A stretch of 42,315 nt of DNA from Flexilinea sp. (lineage in GTDB: Bacteria; Chloroflexota; Anaerolineae; Anaerolineales; Anaerolineaceae). A program made the translations under genes and the position numbers. Location: positions 1 through 42,315 of the forward strand of contig JASBYO010000010.1 in assembly GCA_029983925.1 (NCBI GenBank), read 5' to 3'. The notes under the pieces were generated by a model, which was not told where the DNA came from, searched no databases, and saw only the letters and a list, made by a program, of their open reading frames with translations. Of the stretch, positions 34,676 to 42,315 are shown piece by piece (within the stretch, counting starts at the first letter, position 1; every line of letters begins with the position of its first letter).

Positions 34676-36190
34676 TCAGACGCCGGGCTGGGTTACCGTT
34701 CCGGTAGCGTACCGGAGAATCGTATCCTGGGTAAGATCCGGCGTATTGTCAAGAATTCCGGTAACTTTCCCCTCGTGCATAACGAGGATCCGATCGCTCA
34801 TCCCCAAAACCTCGGGCATCTCCGACGAGACCATCAGAATACTTTTCCCTTCCTTCGCCAGCAACGTCATCAATTTATAAATCTCCGCTTTCGCGCCGAT
34901 ATCGATTCCGCGCGTCGGCTCGTCGAGGAAAAGAATTTCCGGCTGCGTCATCAACCAACGGGCCAGGAGAACTTTCTGTTGGTTGCCGCCGCTCAGATTT
35001 TCGATTTTGGTATTCAGGGACGGCGTTTTAATTTGCATCTTGCCGACGAAATCGTCGCAACCGCGGTCAACTTCTTTCTGGTCGATCAGTCCCAGACGGT
35101 TCAGGAACTCATCGTAACTCGAAATCGCCACGTTGACATGAATCGGCAGCGGACCGTAAATCCCGTTTTGGCGCCGGTCTTCCGTCAAGAACGCCATGCG
35201 ATGATGAATCGCGTCGGTCGGCTGATGGATCTCGACTTTTTCCCCATGAATCCGAATTTCGCCCGCTATTTTCGGGCGAATCCCGAAAATCGTTTCGACG
35301 ACCTCGGTCCGTCCTGCCCCGACGAGCCCGGCGATACCGAGAATTTCGCCGCTGTGGAGCGTAAAGGATACGTCTTTAAAATATTTTTCATGACTTAATC
35401 CGCGGACTTCAAGCACGGGTTCGCCGATCTCGTTTTCGACTTTCGGATAGAGATCGGATAATTCGCGTCCGATCATCATGGTAATCATATCGTCCATCGT
35501 CAGGTCTTCAATCCGGCGCGTGCCGATGTATTCGCCGTCGCGCAAAACGGTCGCGCGATCGGCTATTTCCATGATTTCGTTCAAACGGTGCGATATATAA
35601 ATAATCGACGTTCCTTCGGCGCGGACGCGGTTGATAATTTTGAAAAGCTGCTTTTGCTCATGTTCCGTCAGCGCCGACGAAGGCTCATCCATGATAATCA
35701 GCTTCGCGTCATACGAGATCGCCTTCGCGATTTCGACCATCTGCATCTTCGCGACGGTCAATTCCGACATATGAATCGTTGGGTCGATATCGAAATCGAT
35801 CCGATTCAAAACTTCGCGGCTCATCTCCGCCATTTTCGCGTGGTCAATGAGACCGAACCGATTGACCGGTTCCCGCCCGAGCCAAATATTCTCCATGATC
35901 GGACGATGGAGAACCGGGGACAATTCCTGATGGATCATCGAAATTCCCTTTTTCAGCGCGTTCGCCGTCGTCGTATGTTCAAGATGTTCCCCGTCGAAAA
36001 TGATTTCGCCGCCGTCCGGCTGATAAATTCCCAGGAGGCATTTCATCAAGGTCGATTTTCCCGCGCCGTTTTCGCCCAAAAGCGCATGAACCTCGCCGCG
36101 CGCGATTTCGAGCGAAACATTTTTCAACGCGTTCACGCCGGGAAAACGCTTGACGATTCCTTTCATGGTCAGCAACGGAGTATCATTCAT
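34676..36190 (-). CDS. sugar ABC transporter ATP-binding protein, two ABC domains (RbsA/MglA-type)
   Basis: 504 residues, the normal length for CUT2 ATPases. The first domain has Walker A GENGAGKST (39-47), a divergent signature LTVAKMQMVEIAKAI and Walker B LIIMDEPSSALTEHE. The second has the usual degenerate Walker A GLVGAGRTEVVE, the signature LSGGNQQKVLLARWL and ILFLDEPTRGIDIGA. This asymmetry is usual in RbsA/MglA proteins, where the first site carries the main ATPase activity. It powers import with the permease at 33660 and the binding protein at 36299. A hairpin separates it from the binding-protein gene. The sugar is not known. Confidence 0.95.
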   Translation of the reverse strand: MNDTPLLTMKGIVKRFPGVNALKNVSLEIARGEVHALLGENGAGKSTLMKCLLGIYQPDGGEIIFDGEHLEHTTTANALKKGISMIHQELSPVLHRPIMENIWLGREPVNRFGLIDHAKMAEMSREVLNRIDFDIDPTIHMSELTVAKMQMVEIAKAISYDAKLIIMDEPSSALTEHEQKQLFKIINRVRAEGTSIIYISHRLNEIMEIADRATVLRDGEYIGTRRIEDLTMDDMITMMIGRELSDLYPKVENEIGEPVLEVRGLSHEKYFKDVSFTLHSGEILGIAGLVGAGRTEVVETIFGIRPKIAGEIRIHGEKVEIHQPTDAIHHRMAFLTEDRRQNGIYGPLPIHVNVAISSYDEFLNRLGLIDQKEVDRGCDDFVGKMQIKTPSLNTKIENLSGGNQQKVLLARWLMTQPEILFLDEPTRGIDIGAKAEIYKLMTLLAKEGKSILMVSSEMPEVLGMSDRILVMHEGKVTGILDNTPDLTQDTILRYATGTVTQPGV

Positions 36191-36231
36191 GCCGTTTTTC
36201 CTTTCTCGCCTTCTCGCGATTATAGGAAGAA

Positions 36232-36261
36232 AGAGGAAAGCCCTCTTAGAAGGCCTCCTCT
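36232..36261 (-). terminator. intra-operon hairpin between binding protein and ATPase genes
   Basis: AGAGGA...GCC (36232-36242) pairs with GGC...TCCTCT (36252-36261), with a small internal mismatch. Such hairpins often protect the upstream mRNA or trim read-through, so that more binding protein than ATPase is made. Confidence 0.45.
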
Positions 36262-36298
36262 TCCAAACAAGTCGTTAGCAACCTGAAAAGAACATCCG

Positions 36299-37240
36299 CT
36301 ATTCGAAGTCGGCAATATTTTCCGGCGTCGCTAAAACGAAGGGAACTTTTGTATACGGATCCGGCTCTTCGCCGCGGAGCGCCGCCAACGCGACCATCAT
36401 CGCGCCTTCGCCCTGTCCTTTCCCGTCCTGCATCACGGAAGCGTCTAAACGTCCGTCGATAATCGCCTGTTTCGCGTCGGGGATCAAGTCGACGCCCATG
36501 ATCACGATATCTTCGCGTCCGGCGGCTTCGGTCGCTTCGACCGCGCCTAACGCCATCTCGTCATTATTGGCGAGGATCAGTTTCAGTTCATCGCCGTAAG
36601 CGGTCAGCCAGTTCTCCGTGATCGTCATTCCCTGATCGCGCTGCCAGTCGCCGTTTTGTTCCGCGAGGAATTTATAATTCTTGAACGTTTCGAGCGCGTC
36701 CTTATTGCCTTGCGTTCGGGCGATCGCGCCTTGGTTCGAGAGGATCCCGACGAGGATCGCGTATCCGATCTCGTCTTTTTCGCCGAGCAGTTCGAGCGCG
36801 TACTCCGCCTGGAACTTACCGGCGTCCGTTTCTTCCGAACCGACGTAATAGGTATTTTCCGGGTATTCCTCCGGATCAAGATCGGCGAACGGGTTGCGGT
36901 TGACGAATACGAGCGGGATCTTTGCCGCCGCCGCGGCTTCGATAATCGGTTCGACGGCGCTGGTATCGATCGGAACGACGATTAACGCGTCGACGCCCTC
37001 AGCGATAAAAGCGTGGATCTGATCCTGCTGTTTCAGGATATCTTCGCCGCCGTCGGCATAAACGTATTCGACGCCTTCCTTTTCGGCTAAAGCTTTTGCG
37101 TAACCCTCGATAACAGTCTGGAACGTATCATTAAAATTGTTGCAGAGATATCCGATTTTAAACGTTTCCTGAGCGGAAACGGCGCTCGCCATAACGAATA
37201 CGAGCATTAACGACAAAACTACCATAATTTTCTTTTGCAT
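36299..37240 (-). CDS. periplasmic-type sugar-binding protein (CUT2 importer)
   Basis: 313 residues. A signal peptide (1-23, ending ASAVSAQ) precedes a type I periplasmic-binding fold like RbsB/MglB: FKIGYLCNNFNDTFQTVIEGYAK, IVVPIDTSAVEPIIEAA, LVFVNRNPF, LANNDEMALGAVEA and VDLIPDAKQAIIDGRLDASVMQD. The NRNP and NDEMALGA segments are those that line the sugar pocket in galactose/glucose-type members, so a hexose is plausible (inference). The signal has an AxA-type cleavage site and no lipobox Cys, which is notable if the cell has only one membrane. AAGGAG precedes the ATG. It is the first gene of the importer operon. Confidence 0.92.
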   Translation of the reverse strand: MQKKIMVVLSLMLVFVMASAVSAQETFKIGYLCNNFNDTFQTVIEGYAKALAEKEGVEYVYADGGEDILKQQDQIHAFIAEGVDALIVVPIDTSAVEPIIEAAAAAKIPLVFVNRNPFADLDPEEYPENTYYVGSEETDAGKFQAEYALELLGEKDEIGYAILVGILSNQGAIARTQGNKDALETFKNYKFLAEQNGDWQRDQGMTITENWLTAYGDELKLILANNDEMALGAVEATEAAGREDIVIMGVDLIPDAKQAIIDGRLDASVMQDGKGQGEGAMMVALAALRGEEPDPYTKVPFVLATPENIADFE

Positions 37241-37281
37241 TATTGACTCCTTAAAATAATTCTTTGAGCAAAGGTAATTTC

Positions 37282-37303
37282 ATTATACTTACACTTGCTG
37301 TAA
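37282..37303 (-). promoter_or_regulatory. importer promoter with inverted repeat
   Basis: On the minus strand TATAAT (37287-37282) lies just after TTACA-CTTGC-TGTAA (37289-37303), a perfect inverted repeat in the -35/-10 spacer. This is a candidate operator for a sugar-responsive repressor. Confidence 0.5.
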
Positions 37304-37449
37304 CCGAAAAGTACAAATCTCATTGTTTTTGTCATATTGTTATCGATGCTTTTTTGGACAAATATCATATTCAGGCGGAATCTCTTGCGAAAACTTTATG
37401 GTCCGGAGATTCGTCCATACTACATTTCCATTTATAGAGATTCAGGGTG

Positions 37450-37455
37450 TAAAAT
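37450..37455 (+). promoter_or_regulatory. -10-like box before fbp
   Basis: TAAAAT lies 61 bases before the fbp ATG at 37517. If it is used, the long in-frame extension upstream is not translated. No clear -35. Confidence 0.35.
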
Positions 37456-37516
37456 CAACATTAACGACGAATTTTTCGTCGCCGTAAATTTAAAGAAACG
37501 AAGGGAAATTAACCTC

Positions 37517-39505
37517 ATGAATCAGGAAAAAAGATTTTCAGAAAGAAAATATCTTGAACTCTTAGCCGAAAAATATCCGACGATCCAGTCTGCGGCGACC
37601 GAAATAATTAACTATGAGGCGCTGCGTCAACTCCCGAAAGGCACCGAGCATTTCATGTCGGATCTTCATGGCGAATATGAGGCTTTTATTCATATTTTAA
37701 ACAACGCCTCGGGAGAAATCCGCCAGAAGGTCGATAAGCTTTACGGAAAAGTATTGACCTCGACCGAGCGCGCTCAGCTATCGACGCTCATCTATTATCC
37801 GGAAGAGAAATTAAAAGAGCTTAAGGATAACGGTATCGAGAATATCGGCGAATGGTATCTTGTCACGCTCCATCAGCTGATCGAAGTCTGCCATCTCGTA
37901 TCGCTCAAGTATTCGCGGCGAAAAGTCCGCCGCGCGATTCCGCCGGAATACGCGTTTATTATCAACGAGCTTATCAACGCGGAAGATACCCAGCGCGAAG
38001 AATACTACGAACAAATTATTCAGACGATTATCGAAATCGGCAGCGCCGAGGACATGATCGTCGCTATCGCAACCGTCATTAAACGCCTGATCGTCGATCA
38101 TCTTCATATCGTCGGCGACCTCTTCGATCGCGGCCAGCGTCCGGATATTATTATCGAACGTCTGATGGACCATCACGCCGTCGATATTCAATGGGGCAAC
38201 CATGACGTGTTATGGATGGGGGCCGCAGCCGGATCGCCGGCTTGTATCGCGGCGGTTCTTTTTAACGCGATTAAGTACGGCAATCTGGATAGTCTCGAAA
38301 CGGCTTACGGGATTAATCTGCGTCCGTTAGCGATTTTCGCTCAAGAAACGTACCCGGCTTCGCCGCGTTTCGCGCTGAAACAAAGCGAAACGGTTCATCA
38401 TTCGAAAGATATTACGCTGCTGTCAAAGATGTATCACGCGGTTGCGATCCTGCTTTTCAAGCTCGAAGGCCAGCTTATCGAGCGTCACCCGGAATATAAC
38501 ATGGACGACCGTAAGCTGCTGGAACGGATCGACTTCAGCGCCGGAACGATTCAAATCTACGGGAAAGCTTATGAAATTGACGTCGCCGACTTAAAAACCG
38601 TCAATCCGAAAAAACCGTACGAACTGACCGGGTACGAAGCGTCGATCGTTCGGCAGCTCGTCACTTCTTTTACAAACAGCTATAAACTTCAGGCGCATGT
38701 CCGCTTTATTTACGGCGTCGGTTCGATCCATCTCGTGTTCAACGGCAATCTTATGTTCCATGGCTGCGTTCCGATGAACGCTGACGGAAGTTTTATGGAG
38801 ATGGAAATCGCCGGCGAACGCGTCAGCGGGCGCGCGCTTTTTGAAGCCGCCGAAACGTTAGCGCGTCAAGGCTATTACGCTGATCCGGGTTCGCAGGAAA
38901 AGGCCGACGGTATGGACTTTTTGTGGTTCCTTTGGTGCGGACGGAATTCGCCGCTCTTCGGCCGGGATCATATTACCACTTTCGAGCGGCTTTTTATCGA
39001 GGATCATGCGACCTGGAAAGAAGCCGATAACCCATACTACAAGATGATCGACGATCCCGGTTTCGCCGATATTTTATTCGAAGCGTTCGAGTTGAACCCG
39101 ACCGTCGGTCATATTATTAACGGTCATGTCCCGGTCGCGGCGCAGAAGGGCGAGTCGCCGATTAAAGGCGGCGGAAAAATTATCGTTATCGACGGCGGCT
39201 TCTGCAAGGCCTATCAACCCAAAACCGGGATCGCCGGATATACGCTGATTTACGATTCATACGGGATGCGCATTGCGGCGCATGAACCGTTCCCGGGACT
39301 TGACGCGGCGATTTCGAATAACAGCGATATTCTCTCGCAGGAAGAAGTTTTTGACGCGCCGCAGGACCGCCTGAAGGTCGGCGATTCCGACGTTGGGAAA
39401 CGGTTGGAACGAAAAACGCAGGACTTGAAAAAATTGCTGAACGCCTTCCGTCAGGGTTGGATCAAGCAATCGGGCGCCGACGATCCGAATCAGGGCGGTA
39501 AGTAG
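37517..39505 (+). CDS. fbp: fructose-1,6-bisphosphatase class III
   Basis: 662 residues, the class III size. It removes the 1-phosphate of fructose-1,6-bisphosphate, the committed step of gluconeogenesis. The calcineurin-type metal motifs are seen: SDLHGEYEAF (Asp49, His51), VGDLFDRGQRPD, WGNHDVLWMGAAAGS, and the late NGHVPVAAQKGESP and IVIDGGFCKAYQ segments. The start is ATG 37517, because homologues begin near MNQEKRF and AAGGGA precedes it. The frame stays open 60 codons further upstream, but that part is non-conserved looking and overlaps promoter sequence. It diverges from the sugar importer operon, consistent with linked carbon-flow control (inference). Confidence 0.95.
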   Translation: MNQEKRFSERKYLELLAEKYPTIQSAATEIINYEALRQLPKGTEHFMSDLHGEYEAFIHILNNASGEIRQKVDKLYGKVLTSTERAQLSTLIYYPEEKLKELKDNGIENIGEWYLVTLHQLIEVCHLVSLKYSRRKVRRAIPPEYAFIINELINAEDTQREEYYEQIIQTIIEIGSAEDMIVAIATVIKRLIVDHLHIVGDLFDRGQRPDIIIERLMDHHAVDIQWGNHDVLWMGAAAGSPACIAAVLFNAIKYGNLDSLETAYGINLRPLAIFAQETYPASPRFALKQSETVHHSKDITLLSKMYHAVAILLFKLEGQLIERHPEYNMDDRKLLERIDFSAGTIQIYGKAYEIDVADLKTVNPKKPYELTGYEASIVRQLVTSFTNSYKLQAHVRFIYGVGSIHLVFNGNLMFHGCVPMNADGSFMEMEIAGERVSGRALFEAAETLARQGYYADPGSQEKADGMDFLWFLWCGRNSPLFGRDHITTFERLFIEDHATWKEADNPYYKMIDDPGFADILFEAFELNPTVGHIINGHVPVAAQKGESPIKGGGKIIVIDGGFCKAYQPKTGIAGYTLIYDSYGMRIAAHEPFPGLDAAISNNSDILSQEEVFDAPQDRLKVGDSDVGKRLERKTQDLKKLLNAFRQGWIKQSGADDPNQGGK

Positions 39506-39786
39506 CTCGGCGCGCAGGATACGATAATCGCGCCGGGAATGTCCGAACCGTTTTCCCGTTAGGTCGGTTGGATGAAGTCGTATCATGCGGGGCCTCGTTC
39601 CGGTAAGTTCGCTGTTTTTAAACACTTAATATTTCGGAATTACCCCGTTATTTTGAGAGTCTGCGGTTTACGGGTCCTTTGACGTTTGCCGGGCTGTATC
39701 AAAAAAATTTTTATTCGGACGGAATCCGTTTTCTTAACCATCGGCGCGTCAGTTTATCCTTTCGGACCCAAGCGGCCGCCGTTCAT

Positions 39787-39860
39787 CCTTCCGCTTTTCC
39801 CAACGCGCTTCATCGCCGGGAAAAGCGGAGGCTTCATCCCCTCCGACATGGAGGTTTTTT
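39787..39860 (+). terminator. two adjoining hairpins ending in a T-run
   Basis: CCGCTTTTCCC (39791-39801) and GGGAAAAGCGG (39818-39828) form a perfect 11-bp stem. Then CCTCC (39840-39844) pairs with GGAGG (39850-39854), followed by six Ts. The GGAGG at 39827-39831 could pair with the same CCTCC instead, so the two folds compete. It is 280 bases after fbp, far for a simple terminator. Confidence 0.55.
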
Positions 39861-39968
39861 GTAAAACAGACGCCGCGGAAATTTCACCTGTTCCGATCGT
39901 CCGTCTTTTTTATTTTATACATTGTGATCATGTGTTAACACGCTGACAATTCAAAAGAATTTTTAATG

Positions 39969-39984
39969 ATATTTTCGAAAATAT
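39969..39984. promoter_or_regulatory. 16-bp perfect palindrome upstream of the padR promoter
   Basis: ATATTTTCGAAAATAT is perfectly palindromic and ends 30 bases before the -35 of the padR promoter. An operator or activator site is possible; the binder is unknown. Confidence 0.35.
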
Positions 39985-40014
39985 TTTAACTTCTCGACTT
40001 ATGAGAGAATTCTA

Positions 40015-40048
40015 TTGACGACGTATACTATGCTTCGTATAATATAGT
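40015..40048 (+). promoter_or_regulatory. strong promoter of the padR operon with operator-like repeat
   Basis: TTGACG (40015-40020), a 17-bp spacer and TATAAT (40038-40043) are near consensus. ACTAT (40027-40031) and ATAGT (40044-40048) form an inverted repeat flanking the -10, a suitable place for PadR autorepression. AAAGGAGGT at 40052-40060 is the ribosome site. Confidence 0.75.
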
Positions 40049-40071
40049 GCGAAAGGAGGTATAAGCGAACG

Positions 40072-40380
40072 ATGGATATTCAGTTGAAACGCGGGCTATT
40101 GGATGTATGCGTGTTGGCGGCGATTAAGAATGAAGATTCGTACGGCTATCGGATTATTAAAGATATCCGGCCTTATGTTGAGATATCCGAATCGACGTTA
40201 TATCCGATTCTGAGAAGGTTAGAAGCGGCGGAACTCTTAACGGTACGAATCGTTGAACATAACGGACGATTAAGGAAATACTATCGGATCACTCCGTCGG
40301 GGGTTGGACGGATCGAAGACTTCAAGCAAGAATGGAACGAAATCATGCAAATTTACCGATTTATTATCAGAGAGGAATGA
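40072..40380 (+). CDS. PadR family transcriptional regulator
   Basis: 102 residues. The winged helix-turn-helix is typical of PadR: GLLDVCVLAAIKNEDSYGYRIIKDI, then the recognition part ISESTLYPILRRLEAAELLTV, the wing NGRLRKYYRITPSG and a short C-terminal helix for dimer formation. This is the small subtype 2 form. PadR proteins repress nearby genes until a ligand binds. It leads an operon with a DUF1700 and a DUF4097 protein, a frequent trio, and most likely represses its own promoter through the repeat around the -10. Its stop is four bases before the next start. Confidence 0.93.
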   Translation: MDIQLKRGLLDVCVLAAIKNEDSYGYRIIKDIRPYVEISESTLYPILRRLEAAELLTVRIVEHNGRLRKYYRITPSGVGRIEDFKQEWNEIMQIYRFIIREE

Positions 40381-40384
40381 TGCG

Positions 40385-40969
40385 ATGCGTAAATCCGAAT
40401 TTTTAACCGCGCTGCGGAAAGGGTTGAACGGACTTCCCCAAGCGGATATCGACGCCTCAATCGAATTTTATAGCGAAATGATCGACGATCGGATGGAAGA
40501 CGGATTGACGGAAGCGGAAGCGACGGAAATGATCGGCCCTGTCGGTCAAGTCGTTTCCCATATTTTGATGGAGACGCCACTGCCGAAATTGGTCAAGGCG
40601 AAGGTCAGCCCCAACCGCGCTTTAGCAGCATGGGAGATTATCCTGCTGATTTTGGGAGCGCCGCTATGGCTGCCGCTCCTGATTTCCGTCGTAATCATGG
40701 CGCTGACGCTGTATTTCCTGATTTGGGTAATTGTGGTGTTGCTGTACCTGATTGAAGTCCTGTTGGCGGGATGCGCGCTGTTGGGGATTTCCAGTTTTCC
40801 CGCTTACCTTCTGACCGGGAACTGGCCCAAGGCGGGCGTCGCGATCGGTATGGGTTTGATTTGCGCCGGTCTCGCGATTCTCTGGTTTTCCGGCTCAAGT
40901 CGGGCGGCGGAAGGGATGTTGACGTTGAGCAAAAGAATGATCAGACGGATAAAATCCTGCTTTATTTAA
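40385..40969 (+). CDS. DUF1700 membrane protein
   Basis: 194 residues. The N-terminal cytoplasmic helical domain (about 1-70: MRKSEFLTALRKGLNGLP..., SIEFYSEMIDDRMEDGLTEAEA) is the DUF1700 hallmark, followed by about four transmembrane helices (about 80-175) and a basic tail. ATG 40385 with AGAGGA upstream is chosen; an open extension into padR is not needed. DUF1700 proteins nearly always occur with a PadR regulator and a DUF4097 protein and are thought to act in envelope or membrane-stress responses, but the mechanism is unknown. It is translationally close-coupled to padR and ends 15 bases before the DUF4097 gene. Confidence 0.88.
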   Translation: MRKSEFLTALRKGLNGLPQADIDASIEFYSEMIDDRMEDGLTEAEATEMIGPVGQVVSHILMETPLPKLVKAKVSPNRALAAWEIILLILGAPLWLPLLISVVIMALTLYFLIWVIVVLLYLIEVLLAGCALLGISSFPAYLLTGNWPKAGVAIGMGLICAGLAILWFSGSSRAAEGMLTLSKRMIRRIKSCFI

Positions 40970-40984
40970 GAAAGGATATGTTTT

Positions 40985-41896
40985 ATGAAGAAATCGAATA
41001 AAAATTCATGGATCGTCGCGATCTTACTGATCGGCGTCGGATTAACGGTCGTTCTCGCCGCGATGACGACGATTAAGTTTGACCTGAGAAAGCTGAATAG
41101 GCTGACGTTCGGTATCGAAACTTACGTGGCTGACGAAAATTTCACTAATCTTTCGATCAGGACCGCAGAGTTCGACGTCCGCTTTTATCTTTGGGACGAA
41201 AAATCAGCTAAGATCGTATGCCATGAGAGCAAAGATATTTCCCATTCTGTATCCATCGAAAACGGAACGCTGACGCTGAACAGGATCGACAAACGGAATT
41301 GGTTCGATCGTATCGGTTTTAACATTTTTGAGGACGGCTTGAAACTTGACGTTTATCTTCCGGAAAAATCTTTTACGGCGCTCGAAATAAAGAATGTTAG
41401 CGGGAATATCGATATTCCGTCCGGTTTTTCGTTTGAAAATGCTGCGCTCGAAAGCGTCAGCGGCGAAATCGACTTCGCTTCCGCCGTCGGCGAATCCTTG
41501 TCTCTGAAAAGCGTCAGCGGAGACCTGAAGATCGAAACGACAAATCCCAAAGAATTGACCGCGCAGACGACCAGTGGCGACATTGAACTTTCCGAGATTC
41601 GCGTCTCAGGGCTGTCGGCTCATGCGATCGACGGAATGATCCGCTTAGCGGACGTCGTCGCGAGCGGAAAGCTTCAGTTGGAAACCGTAAGCGGTTCGAT
41701 CCGTCTTGAGGACTGCGACGCGGATTCGCTCCGGCTGAAATCGGTCAGCGGCGATATGATCGGTTCGTTGCTTTCCGAGAAAATATTCTTTGCCGAGACG
41801 ACGAGCGGGCGCGTAGACGTTCCTCCGTCCGTTTCCGGAGGAGACTGCGAAATTAAGACGGTCAGCGGCGATATCGAGTTCAGCTTTGTTGAGTAA
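40985..41896 (+). CDS. DUF4097 beta-repeat membrane-anchored protein
   Basis: 303 residues. An N-terminal helix (about 8-27) anchors a long extracytoplasmic beta domain in which the motif SGDI/SGSI recurs about every 18-22 residues (NVSGNID, SVSGEID, SVSGDLK, TTSGDIE, TVSGSIR, SVSGDMI, TTSGRVD, TVSGDIE). This is the DUF4097 right-handed beta-solenoid, labelled 'putative adhesin' in databases without proof. AAGGATA precedes the ATG. It is the third gene of the PadR operon. The LiaF-like protein at 19811 has a comparable beta domain on a membrane anchor, so the two may serve similar envelope-stress tasks (inference). Confidence 0.88.
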   Translation: MKKSNKNSWIVAILLIGVGLTVVLAAMTTIKFDLRKLNRLTFGIETYVADENFTNLSIRTAEFDVRFYLWDEKSAKIVCHESKDISHSVSIENGTLTLNRIDKRNWFDRIGFNIFEDGLKLDVYLPEKSFTALEIKNVSGNIDIPSGFSFENAALESVSGEIDFASAVGESLSLKSVSGDLKIETTNPKELTAQTTSGDIELSEIRVSGLSAHAIDGMIRLADVVASGKLQLETVSGSIRLEDCDADSLRLKSVSGDMIGSLLSEKIFFAETTSGRVDVPPSVSGGDCEIKTVSGDIEFSFVE

Positions 41897-41968
41897 AATT
41901 GCGCTGGATGTTTGTCGTGATATAAATTTGAGGGTGTCTCAAAACGAATTCTATTGCAACGAAATTTC

Positions 41969-42055
41969 CCCGCTTATTTTTCAGTGCATGGATCTCCCCC
42001 TACCCGTTCCTACGCGCTTAGGCGCAGGAACGGGACACCTGCGAGGACAAGCGGG
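41969..42055. repeat. nested inverted repeats
   Basis: CCCGCTT (41969-41975) pairs with AAGCGGG (42049-42055). Inside it CCCGTTCCT (42003-42011) pairs with AGGAACGGG (42026-42034), and CGC/GCG close a small loop. The folded shape could be a transcript 3' end or a small mobile repeat unit. Confidence 0.5.
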
Positions 42056-42090
42056 TATCTCAATGCGCTGACTTTGAATCATTTTATGCG

Positions 42091-42124
42091 GAGGAGGAGA
42101 TTTTCGGCTGAAAATATCCTCCTC
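42091..42124 (+). terminator. long hairpin after the DUF4097 gene
   Basis: GAGGAGGAGATTTTC (42091-42105) and GAAAATATCCTCCTC (42110-42124) pair at 14 of 15 positions around a GGCT loop. A short T-run follows about 15 bases later. It is probably the terminator of the PadR operon or of a neighbour on the other strand. Confidence 0.55.
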
Positions 42125-42315
42125 GCCATCCGTCCCTGTTTTTCGGGTCAATCACAAAAGCCGCAGCGTCACTCACTCTAAAATTAAAAAGAAATGATTT
42201 GACATTATTCTCAAGAATATTTTGGAATTCCGCCTTTGGGGACGGTCTCTTTATGAAACCTCGCGGTTATAAATCAGCATCACGTCGCGCCGGTTCCGCC
42301 AAATCAGCAGCCAGC

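Larger units (their letters stand above)
39506..40014. other. intergenic region between fbp and padR
   Basis: About 500 bases without a credible gene. It contains a structured element ending in a T-run (39787-39860), a 10-bp palindrome GTGTTAACAC (39932-39941) and a 16-bp palindrome (39969-39984). Short open frames across it have poor composition and run through the terminator. Confidence 0.6.
41897..42315. other. hairpin-rich tail of the window
   Basis: No credible gene in 419 bases. The region starts with GAGGGTGTCTCAAAACG (41930-41946), which resembles the end of some insertion sequences. Two large nested or adjacent hairpins follow (41969-42055 and 42091-42124). No transposase frame and no matching inverted end are visible before the window stops. 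TTGACA at 42199-42204 could be a -35 for a gene outside the window. Confidence 0.45.

Noticed and set aside
37337-37516. N-terminal 60-residue extension of the FBPase
   Set aside because: In frame, but it lies over the likely promoter, has no ribosome site and makes the protein longer than class III FBPases usually are.
39679-39946. Two overlapping short plus-strand frames (61 and 86 residues) after fbp
   Set aside because: They read through the hairpins and T-run at 39787-39860, and their composition is unlike genes here.

Overview
The window looks like a chromosomal stretch from an anaerobic, moderately GC-rich bacterium of the Chloroflexota, most likely an Anaerolineae/Anaerolineaceae relative. 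This is an inference. It rests on the Thr/Pro-rich 'TPT' linkers in secreted LysM proteins, a class II (B12-dependent) ribonucleotide reductase as the RNR gene present, an archaeal/eukaryotic-type ProRS, a class III FBPase and a wealth of sugar-uptake genes. No rRNA, tRNA, CRISPR array or intact transposon is visible. Gene density is high and nearly all genes carry usual housekeeping-like composition.

Layout. (1) 231-7283: a cell-envelope glycan block of three large GT-C type membrane glycosyltransferase-like proteins with a Gfo/Idh/MocA oxidoreductase between the first two; the genes overlap or abut. (2) 7476-10980: nrdR-nrdJ, preceded by a roughly 280-nt leader that ends in a terminator-like hairpin just before nrdR. 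(3) 11015-11534: dps with a near-consensus promoter and an overlapping palindrome. (4) 11994-14812: Cys-rich lipoprotein, pyrimidine-nucleoside phosphorylase, AraC-type regulator. (5) 15089-17496: GPH-family sugar transporter and a creatininase-like amidohydrolase. (6) 17577-20971: two tandem CAP/LysM surface proteins anchored by a C-terminal helix, then a LiaF-like membrane protein. (7) 24371-20946, minus strand: a pair of related single-helix membrane proteins, then frr-uppS-cdsA. (8) 24419-29878: a divergent locus, with a DUF5054/GH38-like protein on the minus strand and a GPH transporter, an esterase and a CehA-type PHP hydrolase on the plus strand. (9) 29954-33603: methyltransferase, small protein plus proS, HEAT-like protein. 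(10) 37240-33660, minus strand: a ribose/galactose-type sugar ABC importer (binding protein, double ATPase, permease). (11) 37517-39505: class III fructose-1,6-bisphosphatase. (12) 40072-41896: a PadR-DUF1700-DUF4097 operon, followed by a hairpin-rich tail.

How it fits together. The sugar importers, FBPase and the DUF5054/esterase/PHP set point to growth on carbohydrates and glycoconjugates. The GT-C proteins, UppS, CdsA, LysM and LiaF-like proteins concern the envelope. NrdR-NrdJ and the phosphorylase serve nucleotide metabolism. The most interesting item is the nrdR-nrdJ leader, a candidate transcription-attenuation element for B12-dependent ribonucleotide reduction. Next come the uncharacterised divergent DUF5054 locus and the paired membrane proteins upstream of frr. 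Several genes show a -10 box only 8-18 nt before the start codon, suggesting leaderless or nearly leaderless mRNAs.
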